Assembly (NCBI GenBank): GCA_025667525.1
Contig: CM046876.1
Span: 27,553,224-27,617,223 of the forward strand
Reading direction: 5' to 3'
Source: Glebionis coronaria
Lineage: Eukaryota > Streptophyta > Magnoliopsida > Asterales > Asteraceae
DNA: 64,000 nucleotides
Part shown: in pieces, positions 35,750-46,627 of the stretch
Layout of the letters: the number at the start of each line of letters is the position of its first letter
How positions within the stretch are numbered: position 1 is the first letter of the stretch
Translations under genes and position numbers: made by a program
Notes under the pieces: model-generated
Seen by the model: the letters and a program-made list of their open reading frames with translations, nothing else
The model's database searches: none
What the model was told of the DNA's origin: nothing

Positions 35750-35912
35750 TGATGACGTATAGTCCCCAGCCGGGTCATGAACCCGGCCCACGGGTACTAC
35801 CCGTATCTGGCCCATCACAGATGGGTGGGAATAATGTCATTTAAGCTTATGGGCTTGGATGAACAGTAACCGCACACACGTGTGCGGCCCACGGCCCGGC
35901 ATGACCGGTGCA
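35750..35912 (+). repeat. Truncated 3' LTR of element D
   Basis: 163 bp, identical to 25198-25360 except one C/T difference in the CCGTATC/TGG segment. It stops at ACCGGTGCA, after which element A integrase C-terminal sequence begins, so about 413 bp of the LTR is missing. Confidence 0.92.
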
Positions 35913-37911
35913 AAGAAAGAAACTCGATTCAAGAACCATTAGTTGTTATTTTATTGGGTATCCAGAAAGATCTAAAGGGTATCTGTTCTACTGCCCTAAT
36001 CATACCACTCGAATTGTTGAAACACGAGATGCTAAATTTCTTGAAAATGGTGAAATCAGTGAGAGTGGTGAAAGAAGCATTGACTTGAATGAAAAATTAA
36101 TGGATGCTCCTAATCAAGAGTCATCAATACCATTATATACGGAAAATACAACAATCGCACCTTTAGATGAGGTTGTTGATGTTCCTATATTCGATGCACC
36201 ACCACATGATCAAAACCCAAGTTCACCTACTGTTCAGCAACCATTACGAAGGTATGAAAGGACCAGAAGACTTGCCGTTCATGATGACTTCATAACCTAT
36301 TTACTTGATAATGATGATGACTTAAGTAAATTTGAAGATCCCATATTCTACAAAGAAGCCATGAATAGTGACCAATCAACTCAATGGTTTGAAGCCATGA
36401 AAGATGAGTTGAAATCAATGCAAATTAATGATGTTTGGGTACTTACGGAATTACCAAATGGTGTAAATCCTGTTGGCTATAAGTGGGTCTATAAAATCAA
36501 ATTAGACTTAAAAGGAAACATCAAAAGATATAAATCACGATTGGTTTCTAAACGCTACACTCAAAAGGAAGGGATTGACTATAATGAGACCTTTTCTCCC
36601 GTTTCAAGAAATGAATCCTTAAGAATAGTCATGGCCTTAGTAGCTCATTATGATTTAGAGCTACATCAAATGGATGTTAAAACTGCATTCCTTAATGGTG
36701 ATTTGCACGAAGATGTCTATATGACACAACCTGAAGGTTTTGTGGTTGAAGGCAAAGAACATATGGTTTGCAAGTTAAAGAGATCCATATATGGGTTAAA
36801 GCAGGCTTCTCGACAATGGTATTTGAAATTTCATGAAGTTATGAGTAAATTTTAGTTCAAGAAAAATGCAGTGGATCAATGTATATACCTTAAGATCAGT
36901 GGGAGTAAATTTTTCATACTTGTGTTATATGTCGATGACATTATTCTAGCAAGTAATGACCTGAATATGTTGTATGAGACTAAAAGGTTTCTTTAAAAAA
37001 AATTTGAAATGAAAGATCTCGGGGAAGCCTCTTATGTAATTGGCATTGAAATATACCGAGATAGGTCTCGTGGGATTTTAGGCTTGTCACAACGGGCTTA
37101 TATCGACAAAATCCTTAAGAAATACAACATGCATAATTGCTCTCCAACTGTTGCCCCTGTTGTTAAGGGTGATAAATTTGGTGCATACCAGTGTCCTAAA
37201 AATAAGCTGGAACAAGAAGAGATGCGACTTAAACCTTATACTTCTGTAGTTGGAAGCCTCACGTATGCTCAAGTATGTACACGCCCTGATATTGCATACA
37301 TTACGGGTATGCTTGGACGTTATCAGTCTAATCTGGGAAATGAACATTGGAAAGCAGCTAAAAAGGTTTTACGATATCTTCAAGGGACTAAGAACTCGAT
37401 GTTGACTTACCAAAAAACGGATAACCTAGAAGTTATAGGTTACTCAGATTCCGATTTCGCTAAGTGTAAGGACTCTTTCAGATCCACATTAGGGTACATC
37501 TTTATGCTTTCAGGAGGTCCTATATCATGGATGAGTCATAAGCAAGAACTCACTACAACTTCCACTATGATGGCTGAATATGTTGCATGTTATCACGCAG
37601 CTAGTCACGCTATATTATTGAGAAATCTAATTTCTGGACTCAAGGTAGTTGACTCTATTTCAAGACCCCTCAGAATGTATTGTGATAATAGTTCAGCTGT
37701 TAGATTTTCAAACAGCACTAGTTCTACTGGAGCTGGTTTATATCTTGAGACTAAGTATTTGTACGTTCGAGAGAAGGTTGAAGACAATAGCATTGTCATA
37801 GAGCATATTAGCACTCATGACATGTTGGCGGATCCACTTACTAAAGGTTTACCACCCAAGCTCTTTTTAGAGCATGTTGCCGGCATGGGATTATGTGATA
37901 ACCAAATTTAA
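35913..37911 (+). pseudogene. pol: Element A integrase C-terminus, reverse transcriptase and RNase H
   Basis: Resumes element A at KKLDSRTISCYFIGYP, the segment after the integrase core. RT motifs follow: GYKWVYKIKLD, QMDVKTAFLNGDL, SIYGLKQASRQWY and YVDDIILASND (36928 on). RNase H motifs are SDSDFAKCKDS, TMMAEYVACY, MYCDNSSAVRF and LADPLTKGL. Two in-frame stops interrupt (36853-36855, and 36994-36996 in an A-rich run); otherwise one frame runs to the stop at 37909-37911. The copy is inactive. Confidence 0.9.
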
Positions 37912-38246
37912 GGATTTTATTGTTTTGTTTGCACGTTATGTTGAAGTTTGTTATTCTCTATTTTGCGCGCACATTACATTGAGATCTTATGAACAAGCGA
38001 TTCTTTTGGATCATTTTGAATGGATTTATTTTATTACCGTTTATTAATATTTTCATTCATATACATTATGGATAATGATCATGATCATGTAGAAATGCTA
38101 ATAGTATAATTAGTAGGGGTCCCGTGTCAATAGCGATTCTAGTGACTATGTTAGTTTGCGTTAGTTATTCTATATTATTGTGATGAAGTTATGAAATCAA
38201 CTTGGCCAATCTAACGTTGTACAAAGTGTAAATATAAATACGGCCA
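37912..38246 (+). other. 3' untranslated part of element A
   Basis: AT-rich spacer between the pol stop and the polypurine tract; no open frame. Confidence 0.6.
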
Positions 38247-38256
38247 AGTGGGAGAA
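38247..38256 (+). other. Polypurine tract of element A
   Basis: AGTGGGAGAA immediately before the 3' LTR start. Confidence 0.75.
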
Positions 38257-38726
38257 TGTTAGTATATTTTATATATATTAACTTTATATTGTGGCCTTAA
38301 TATATTTACACATAATATCTTTGTACTTAACATGAGTTGATTTATTTAGGTAATACTTAATGAGTTACCATAATGTGACTCCTAATCTTGATGGAAGATT
38401 ATACTAAATTGATAATATGTAAACATTATAATCTATACTTAATATAGGAGTTGATTCCTACCTAATCTCTCACTATAATTAGGGGATTAGTCTCACCCCG
38501 TAAAACACACAGAAGTTCCATCATCTTGTGAGAGGATTAGAGAGAAGATCAAAGTTCCACCATGGCACTCTCTACCCTCAATTCATGTAAGTTTTATTTT
38601 ATGTTTATTGTTTTGATTCTTCACATAATTGTTAACATGATTACACATCCTAGAATTAAAATAATATGAGTTTTCTTATTGAATATGTTGTTGCTATATG
38701 CATGATTAAATGAGATTTTAACAACA
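38257..38726 (+). repeat. 3' LTR of element A
   Basis: 470 bp, same length as the 5' LTR; TGTTAGTA to AACAACA, followed by target duplication AGGTA (38727-38731). Confidence 0.9.
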
Positions 38727-38795
38727 AGGTACTCTCAAGCAAGTTTTGTAATCCATCATTATTGTATGCTATGAATTCTATTTTATGACCTTCGG

Positions 38796-38941
38796 AAAAA
38801 AATTCGTTGTTGGTTATAACAACCTGGAATAACGTAACAATAATTGTGTTCTTTCAATAAACAGTTTACTAGCTTCGTTGCACTGAGATTTGTGAGTACC
38901 TAGACAATTAGTAATTACCTTAGAAAGTTAGATAACGTAAG
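38796..38941. repeat. 146-bp flanking repeat X, left copy
   Basis: Starts with seven A, then TTCGTTGTTGG, and ends TAGATAACGTAAG directly at the left LTR of element E. The same 146 bp with three mismatches is at 45208-45353 on the other side of element E, in the same orientation. Confidence 0.9.
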
Positions 38942-39632
38942 CGTAGGGAAACTATAACACTTTTATTTATAAATCAAATAAATATAACTAATTAAATTAA
39001 CATAAAACAAATAACATAATATAAATAACAGAAAAATAAATACAGACATAATTATAAACGATAATTAAATAAAACAATGAAATAATAAAAAGACTTACTA
39101 AATCACCAGCAAGTCGAGGCATGCGTAAGACATGCTTAGAACTAAAGAGCCGAGGCACGTGTTTGACACGCTTCCCTTAAAACAGATTCTTCGTTTGTTT
39201 CCCAGGGTAGAACAGCCGAAACAGTAAGTTGTACTGTCGGACTTAACAAAACTTCCCGGAATTTCACCTTTACAAATGCGTACTCCATATGTTGGAAATC
39301 AATAATAATACTTATTGATTTGATGTGTGAAACAACTATGGAATTAGGCCTCTATTTATACACAATAGACTCCCTTCCAGTTTACTCATCCCACCGATGT
39401 GGGACAAAAAATAAACTATTTTTCCTCTTTAAGCATGGTACCAAATGCCTAACTTTGAGACACGATATCTCATTCACATCACCTTCATTTTAGACACATA
39501 AAGGCTCATTGCGAAGCTCTCTTCAAGGAGAACGCGAACCTATAAACTATCACTAATATATATGATACATACATATACATAATTGTGTCCAAAGTTGGTC
39601 AAAAATTATTTTGCCAACAATATTTTCCAACA
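38942..39632 (-). repeat. 3' LTR of element E
   Basis: 691 bp, complete at its TG end (39632) with a CA-to-CG change at its far end (38942). It carries the USE-TATA module described below. Confidence 0.85.
39353..39405 (-). promoter_or_regulatory. snRNA-type USE plus TATA module in element E LTR
   Basis: On the minus strand GTCCCACATCG (39405-39395) exactly matches the plant snRNA upstream sequence element RTCCCACATCG. TATAAATA (39360-39353) follows after 34 bp, the spacing associated with Pol II-type snRNA promoters in dicots. The same module is present in the other LTR (USE at 45012-45002). Confidence 0.75.
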
Positions 39633-40249
39633 ATCCCCCACATGAATAGAGATCGGTTGTAATACACAAAAGTTTTAATAAAATTCCAACAGTTGAATCT
39701 TGCATAGGATAGGTAGGTGTGACCCTTTGAACCTTCCCTTGTGAGATGCACTTAGTTTCCTAGATCTAAGTAGACGCGATGTCTTTGAACTTAGCCTCTG
39801 TTTACGTAGACGACAATACACACTCACACAAGACTCTCCCTGACATTGTCAAGTCCTCATAGTCGTGTTCATTATGGTCATGAACACTAGCCTGGTTCTG
39901 CAAGTGCTCTTAGAAATTGCGCCCCCATAATTTCCTTCGAAGCGACCCCTACTTCTCTCTCACATAGGTGATTTCATCTTGAATCAATAAAAACATATGT
40001 TTTATGATTTCATCTTGAATCATCATGCTTTATGATTTCATCCTGAATCATTTAAGCCATATGTTTAACCTCTCAATAAGTCACATTGTTCTAGGAATGG
40101 ACTAGGAAAGTTACTGTATTAAGTAACTCCCCCACAATGACGTGACTTCCCCCACATTTCTATGATTAGGTTGTCCTATTGAACCTAGATCTTGGGATCT
40201 CCAGTCAACTGGGTTAGGTTTTCCTTCATAGAAACTCATTCTTTCAAAG

Positions 40250-40480
40250 GCTTTAGTCCCATTCCTTTAGACGACACACTAACTAACTCTCTGCTTAAGC
40301 ATTTCGTAAGTGGATCCGCGATGTTATCCTTTGACGTTACGTAGTCAGTCGTGATAACTCTAGTTGAGAGTAGTTGTCGCAACAATCACAATCTATGATG
40401 GATATGTCTCGACTTACCGTTTTACATTTGTGATATGAGCTCTGTCAAATTCTATTGATTATCACACTTTATAAACATGG
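40250..40480 (-). pseudogene. pol: RNase H relic of element E
   Basis: The minus strand reads YVTSKDNIADPLTKCLSREL followed by VSVSSKGMGLKP, the conserved C-terminus of copia RNase H, preceded in the same region by NGKSRHIHHR and LLRQLLST. At least one stop interrupts. It lies at the expected distance from the polypurine tract. Confidence 0.85.
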
Positions 40481-41231
40481 CCGTTACCGGTATACGCCAT
40501 CTTGGTATGTCCTTTACGAATTAACGTAAACTATCCTGCATATTCTATAAATTTATCATAAATAATAAATTCATATTTCATCATAGATTTAGCTATAATT
40601 GTCTCTTTGAAATACTTTCAAGATTTCTAAGATATAGCTTTCCACTTAGGATAAATACATCCCCTCTAGTGGATATTCTTATATGTAAGAATCCATATTT
40701 GCATTACTCTATCACTTGATAGTAGTAGGATATCTTCCATAATGCAATATTATTAGTATCGTAGTACTCAAGTAGTACTTATTCAAATGGTCCCCACTTG
40801 AATTACTAATATATCTGCTTGCCTGATTATAAGTTCTAAATCAGATCATACACACGTCATTAGACACATAAGATACCCAATATTATTTGAGTATTCAAAA
40901 TGGGAAACAATTTTACCTCTATTTTAAATAGATTTAAAAAGATGTCATTAGACTCTAGCTAGGCCGGAATCCCCCACATTGAACCTCTCAATAATATTGT
41001 TTTTCTTAATGTTTGACTTCAAAACAAATCCATATGGGTTCAACAAACCCGACAATTAATTAAATTCATGTCAAATATTGACTCCAACAGTTCATTAGTG
41101 GATTTATTCATCTTGTTATCACTTCTAGTGATAAGTATATTCATGTATAAACACAAGAGTACATATTTACTATTGATCACATGTACATACATCAATTTTG
41201 GATCCACATTATGACATGATATGGTCAAAAG

Positions 41232-41605
41232 TTTGATGTCATTATTTGGTAGCTTGCCTTAAACCATATAATGACTTAATTAGCCTACAAACTTTTCTCT
41301 CTAGCATAGGAACTATGAAACCCTCAGGTTTGTTCATGTATAGTTCCTTTTTCTAAATCCCTGTTTAGAAATATCGTTTTCACATCCACATAAGAAACTT
41401 CCAAAATTTCTTAATGCGGCAATAAAGTACCATCATAATTGAGGTTATTCGTGTAACATGCGAATAAGCATCAAAGGAAGATAGACCTTCTCGTTTTTTA
41501 AATTCTTTGATTACCAATCTTTCTTTGCACATGTCAATGGTGACATCGACGTTTATCTGCTTTTTGAAGATCCATTTATAGCCTAGTGGTTTACAACTTA
41601 AGGTA
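41232..41605 (-). pseudogene. pol: Reverse transcriptase relic of element E
   Basis: The minus strand reads CKPLGYKWIFKK, then a VTRITSIMM stretch, and later YMNKPEGFIVP and KVCRLIKSLYGLRQA, the fingers-palm part of copia RT. Several frameshifts and stops intervene, and the catalytic YVDD is not preserved nearby. Confidence 0.85.
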
Positions 41606-44548
41606 CATCCACGAGCTTCTAATTTTACTTTTGTAAAATAGAATCTGTTTCACTTTTAATGGCTTCTTTCAATTGATACCCTTTCAAAGAAGTTACTGCT
41701 TCTCAGCAAGAAGTAGACTCATTTTTCCAATATTTTTTTTATTTTTTTTTACCATAAAAGAAACAAAAACCGAATCTAACCAATCTCTTGGTTCATGCCA
41801 TTTTGTTTCTTATAGGTTAAACCTGATCTTGGGTCAATCTTGTCTCTCTTTTAAGAGATCAATATCATCTTGTTGTCTCTGACCTTGGACAACCTCGTCA
41901 TCTATTCTAGATGATCTTTCAATTTCCTTCATAAACAAGGAATATATTTCCGAAGAATGAATCATTCCTTAATTCCATTACTATGTCTATTTTCGATCCA
42001 TGTACAATGAAACGATAAGCACTGCTATTCATAACAAATCATGTGAACATACAATCCATGGGTTTACGTCCAATCTTTCGAACCATGAATTTCATACGGA
42101 TATCTTAGCTAGATACCCCCCACATTTGTAAGTACTTATAAGATAGTTTTCTTCTCACCCATAGTTCGTAAGAAGTATCTTATTTTATTTACAAGGGATC
42201 TTATCTAAAAGATAAGCAATCGATATAATCGCTTTCCCCCCATGCCATGGCTTAAACCTGTACTTAAGAACATGGCATTAACCATTTCTTCTAAGGCATG
42301 ATTCTTTTCTATATCAAGAGCAATGATATTGTGTCTTATTCTAAGTTTAGCATAAAAATTTAGAAATAGAGAGACATATTCACCTCCAATTCGAATCACC
42401 TTATTATCGATAATAAGTTGGTTCTCAACTTATGCATATAGATCAAGCTTGTCTATATCCTTACTCTCAAGTAAGTGTAAATATCAATATTTTGTACCGC
42501 ATTTAGCCAATATGGTGAAGTACACGATACTCTATACCTTAGTAGGTATCAATTCTAAATCACATAAAACCATGCGAATCATATCAAGGTTTTTGGTTAT
42601 TTCTGTTCAACCAAGAGAAAAGACTTATCAATTTGGCTTTAACCTAAGTTTTGATTTTGTAATCTGTGTCAATACAAAAATGGGTATCCAATTTGATTTA
42701 ATTGGACAACATGTTGATTAAGAATTTAAAACATGTCAAAGTAAGTCATAACATACATTTAAAAATGACCATTATAAAATATAATCAACTTACCCATTTT
42801 AAAGGCATAACCCGTATGCACTAAATTTATGTTATTCGTTAAATCGAATTTTATTTGATTCAAACACATATGAAAGCCAAATTTCATTAAGCAACCATCC
42901 GGACATAAGATTCCTACGAATCTCCGGCACACACAACGTTGGTTAACTTAGTTTCTTTTCCAGATGTAAATCACATCTTTTTCCTTGATATTAGCAGTTG
43001 GAGAGTTGCCGAAACTCGTTCTCTCCATTCTCAACTGCAATATAAGAGTTAATCAAAACTCTTATCACCATATACATGACATGATACAGAAGTGCTGATG
43101 CACCATTATCTATGGTTGGATTCACTCATGACCTCAGTTTTCATGTCATTCTATCCATTTAACACATAGTTACGGCAAAAAAGGTTTCTGAATGCTTTAA
43201 AGAATCTACCGTACACATAAATCGAGTATCGGTCTCCCATTTTACAAGTAAGGGAGCAGATCCTTTAGATGTCACTCGTGACATTCCAAATAATTTGTTA
43301 ATCCGATGTCTCATAATTAGTTTGAAACTAATTTTTGTTACTATTAACAACGTTCTAAATCACATAGTGTTTATTATCCAAAACGAATTAAATCGAATTT
43401 TGTTTCAAACCACTAATATTTTGTCCGATCCGTTACACAAAACCAATTTAAAGAAAGTCTTTCGACTAAACAATTAAAGAATGTCTCATATGACATAATC
43501 TTTCTAACAAAACCACATATGTTATCAATCTTCATCACGAAGATCTTAATAGATCAATTTCATATGATCAATTTCTACAACGAAACTCAACAAGGTTTCA
43601 GTAGATCCATTCTTTTAAAGAAACTCAACAAGGTTTTTGTAGATATGCCTTTAAACTCAACAATGTTTTATAGGTATATCTATAAACTCAACAAGGTTTC
43701 TATAGGTATATTTATAAACTCAACAAGGTTTCAAGAATATATATGGTTTATAATTAGACTCAGCCCAATTTACAATGAATTACACAAGTCAAACAAACTC
43801 TTCCACTAATTTAATAAAATTAGTGTATGTAATCTGATATTTAATGATAACTCATACCATTGTCAACATCTTGTTTCAAATAAATTCTTCTTGATTTCAT
43901 TGAACACGTTTCAAAAGTCTAATAAAATAAGATCTTGCACTTTATGAGATCAATGAATACGTTCTAATAATCTCATAAAATAGCAACTTATCTTTTATGA
44001 GATTTGTGTCAAAGAAACTCCACTTGGTTTCAATGAATCTAAATTCACCATGATTCCAATCATGTTGTAACTGGCGCACCAATTACATTTACAAGATTCA
44101 CTAGGGTCACAATTGTGTTACCACAAGTAAATTTGTCAATATTCTAACGGAATACAGTTAAGAACTATTATAACAATTTGGTATCTAATAAACTCAACAT
44201 GGTTTATATAAACTTGTACCACATCTGATTCAAAGAAACTCAATCGTGGTTTCAGTAAATCTAGGTTAAAACTATAACATATGTAATAAACAAACTAAAC
44301 GAGTTTGAACGCAAACTCATCATGGTCTCAAAACAAACTGATACGATAAACTGTTTTTTTTAAATCGTTTATAGATTTGTAACACCAAATCTGTTAATTA
44401 AAATTCTGTTTTACGTGAAAACTGATTTCTCAAAGAAACACAATCTTGGTTTCGAGAGAATACAATTTGTATAAAAATTTGTTAATTAAATTCATATCAT
44501 TTTAGCAAAAAAATGTTTAATTCTGTTACACGGAATCTGTTTTAAGAC

Positions 44549-45207
44549 TGTAGGGAAACTATAACACTTTTATTTATAAATCAAATAAATAAAATTAATT
44601 AAATTAACATAAAATAAATAACAGAATATAAATAACAGAAAAATAAATACAGACATAATTATGAACGATAATTAAATAAAACAATAAAATAATAAAAAGA
44701 CTTACTAAATCACCAGCAAGTCGAGGCATGCGTAAGACATGCTTAGAACTAAAGAGCCGAGGCACGTGTTTGACACGCTTCCCTTAAAACAGATTCGTCG
44801 TCTGTTTCCCAGGGTAGAACGGCCGAAACAGTAAGTTGTACTGTCGGACTTAACAAAACTGCCCGGAATTTCACCTTTACAGATGCGTACTCCATATGTT
44901 GGAAATCAATAATATTACTTATTGATTTGATGTGTGAAAAAACTATGGAATTAGGCCTCTATTTATACACAATAGACTCCCTTCCAGTTTACTCATCCCA
45001 CCGATGTGGGACAAAAAATAAACTATTTTTCCTCTTTAAGCATGGTACCAAATGCCTAACTTTGAGACACGATATCTCATTCACATCACCTTCATTTTTG
45101 ACACATAAAGGCTCATTGCGAAGCTCTCTTCAAGGAGAACGCGAACCTATAAATTATCACTAATATATATGATACATACATATACATAATTGTGTCCAAA
45201 GTTGGTC
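44549..45207 (-). repeat. 5' LTR of element E, terminally truncated
   Basis: Matches 38942 to about 39605 but lacks the terminal ~28 bp (the TGTTGGAAAATATTG end). Its GGTC-A-run joins directly to repeat X at a seven-A run. Confidence 0.85.
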
Positions 45208-45353
45208 AAAAAAATTCGTTGTTGGTTTTAACAACCTGGAATAACGTAACAATAATTGTGTTCTTTCAATAAACAGTTTAGTAGCTTCGTTGCACTGAGA
45301 TTTGTAAGTACCTAGACAATTAGTAATTACCTTAGAAAGTTAGATAACGTAAG
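45208..45353. repeat. 146-bp flanking repeat X, right copy
   Basis: Same orientation as 38796-38941, three mismatches, starting within the A-run at the truncated LTR end and finishing at TAGATAACGTAAG. Confidence 0.9.
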
Positions 45354-45468
45354 TCCTATTTAAGAAACAAAAATCGATTTTGATATTTTCATGTTTTATG
45401 GTTTAACGTTACATGCAACATTTATAAGAATATCTCACATGTCGTTAATTATCTATCGCTAAGAATTT

Positions 45469-45496
45469 CCGCCGCTATGTGCGGGTACTCGTCTAG
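45469..45496 (+). mobile_element. Helitron-type 3' terminus
   Basis: A short GC stem (CCGC / GCGG around 45472-45484) is followed by TACTCGT and CTAG (45493-45496), then T. The GCGGGTACTCG words resemble, in complement, the ends at 53512 and 57604, suggesting related Helitrons. The rest of the element would lie to the left and contain elements A and E. Confidence 0.5.
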
Positions 45497-46154
45497 TTAA
45501 GATTAATAGTGACAATACTTTATGAGTCTAGGTTTCGGTTTTTATATAATCTCCATATGTGTTGGCGTCAATTTTAAAACCGAAAAATAGCAAAAAAATA
45601 ATCAAAGTTTGTTTGGAGAGGATAGTCATGAGTACAGATATCCATATCCCTTGTAAATAGGAGTGCAAGTTGTATTTTTATCCATGTGTTTTCATTGTCA
45701 AAGATATCTACAATATGGATAAGCATGGAAGTAATTAACACGGTTAAGATTTAACTTACATGTGATCCAAAGGTTTATAGACGATGACAGTTCATATTTA
45801 TTTCTCTGTGCTACGCTAGCAATAAGAAGGGAAATTAATCGTCTAGTCTCGTATATCACTTCAAAAAAACTTAAGATTGATGGGCCACTTATAGTTGGCG
45901 AAAACAACAAAGAATATGTGTAATGAAATATCAATCCATCTAAGGTGGCCTACTTTGAATAAAACATGATAACAAAGATAGTGTCCCAAAATCAAACTTC
46001 TTTAAAGATCACAAGTTTGTTCTTCCAAAAATATATTTTCTACTTTAATTTGAAGCTTTACTTATACAAAGCTACGCATGTAATTAGAATTTTCATTGTG
46101 TTTCGGATTAATAAAAAATGTCTAAAAAATTAAAATTAAACTTGACTTGCCGAC
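45497..46154. other. Spacer, no recognised gene
   Basis: AT-rich. A 78-codon minus-strand open frame (45698-45934) has no recognised family. The last part resembles 53930-53990 (shared GGATTAATAAAAAA words). Confidence 0.4.
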
Positions 46155-46159
46155 ATTAC

Positions 46160-46615
46160 TATTAAATACTAATTTGACATCTGATGAAAGTTGGAGGTAA
46201 GAAAGGTAAATTGTTTTCTATTATATTTTTTACTTTGCAAAGTTTGGTTTGAGTTTGACAGGTTTGGAGAAGTTGGAGGGCTAAATGTAGCAAAGTGACT
46301 CAACTTGAGTCAACCCTAGTTATTGGAGCATAAATACTCGTTTCTTGTTATTTCCGTCATTCAGTTTTTGTTATCACTTTGTTTCATCTCTCACATAACA
46401 ATATCCGCCATTGTTGATCTTGTTGATTTGTTCTTGTATATTGATCTTGCCTGTAAGATCAAGTATACATTGTATTTCTTTGTTTTCTGAGTTGTATGTA
46501 TGATCACAAATCTAGGTATCACATTTGAAGTGATAGCCTAACGCAGTTATAGAAAAATAAAGGGGAGGTTGGTTGATTAAATCTGTTCTTGTGTTTTGGT
46601 TTAATAAATCGAATA
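46160..46615 (+). repeat. 5' LTR of element C
   Basis: 456 bp; TATTAAATAC to AATCGAATA, flanked by ATTAC on the left and by the primer-binding site on the right. Confidence 0.93.
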
Positions 46616-46627
46616 TGGTATCAGAGC
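46616..46627 (+). other. Primer-binding site of element C (initiator tRNA-Met)
   Basis: TGGTATCAGAGC exactly at the LTR end, perfect match to the common plant copia site. Confidence 0.92.

Larger units (their letters stand above)
25198..35912 (+). mobile_element. Ty3/gypsy Tat-type element D with antisense gene, nested in A
   Basis: The 5' LTR (25198-25773) is followed by TTGGCGCCGTCCGTGGGA, a primer-binding site seen in Tat elements. The order is Gag-protease, reverse transcriptase, RNase H, a second archaeal-type RNase H, integrase with GPY/F module and no chromodomain, then an antisense spliced gene. A polypurine tract and a 163-bp truncated 3' LTR close it. Only one mismatch separates the 163 bp of LTR shared by both ends, so insertion is recent, but the coding frame already has four nonsense codons and one frameshift. 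The right target duplication is lost with the deletion. Confidence 0.93.
10501..38726 (+). mobile_element. Ty1/copia element A (outer element of the nest)
   Basis: Two 470-bp LTRs (10501-10970, 38257-38726) flank an internal region, and the 5-bp target duplication AGGTA is found at 10496-10500 and 38727-38731. About nine substitutions separate the LTRs (about 2%). The internal region is split by copia element B (11008-22801) and Ty3/gypsy element D (25198-35912). Reassembled by eye it encodes Gag, protease and the integrase zinc-finger start (23749-25197), then the integrase C-terminus, reverse transcriptase and RNase H (35913-37911). About 650 bp of integrase is missing at the D junction. 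The primer-binding site resembles the initiator-Met type. Confidence 0.9.
39644..44548 (-). other. Degenerate internal region of element E with a leader repeat
   Basis: Besides the RT and RNase H relics no gene can be read. The part nearest the 5' LTR (43560-44460) repeats an AAACTCAACAAGGTTTC-type motif about ten times with drift (for example near 43578, 43618, 43650, 43684, 43717, 44191, 44233). The position corresponds to the untranslated leader. Confidence 0.6.
38942..45207 (-). mobile_element. Decayed Ty1/copia element E
   Basis: LTRs at 38942-39632 (691 bp, 3' LTR in element sense) and 44549-45207 (5' LTR lacking its first ~28 bp). The minus-strand LTR begins TGTTGGAAAATATTG and ends CCCTACA; a polypurine tract ATGTGGGGGAT (39643-39633) precedes the 3' LTR. 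Relics of copia RT (about 41600-41232) and RNase H (about 40480-40250) read on the minus strand. About 17 differences in about 660 bp separate the LTRs, so it is the oldest dated element here. No clear primer-binding site remains next to 44549. Confidence 0.85.

Noticed and set aside
44927..45163. 78-codon frame as a gene
   Set aside because: It lies inside an LTR of element E, in the opposite direction to that element.
38796..45353. X plus the neighbouring repeat as one longer LTR
   Set aside because: Order is X-LTR on the left but LTR-X on the right, so X cannot be part of a direct LTR; the TG end and polypurine tract at 39632 fix the LTR edge.
45698..45934. 78-codon minus-strand frame as an exon
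   Set aside because: Looks protein-like in places but matches nothing I recognise and has no supporting splice partners.
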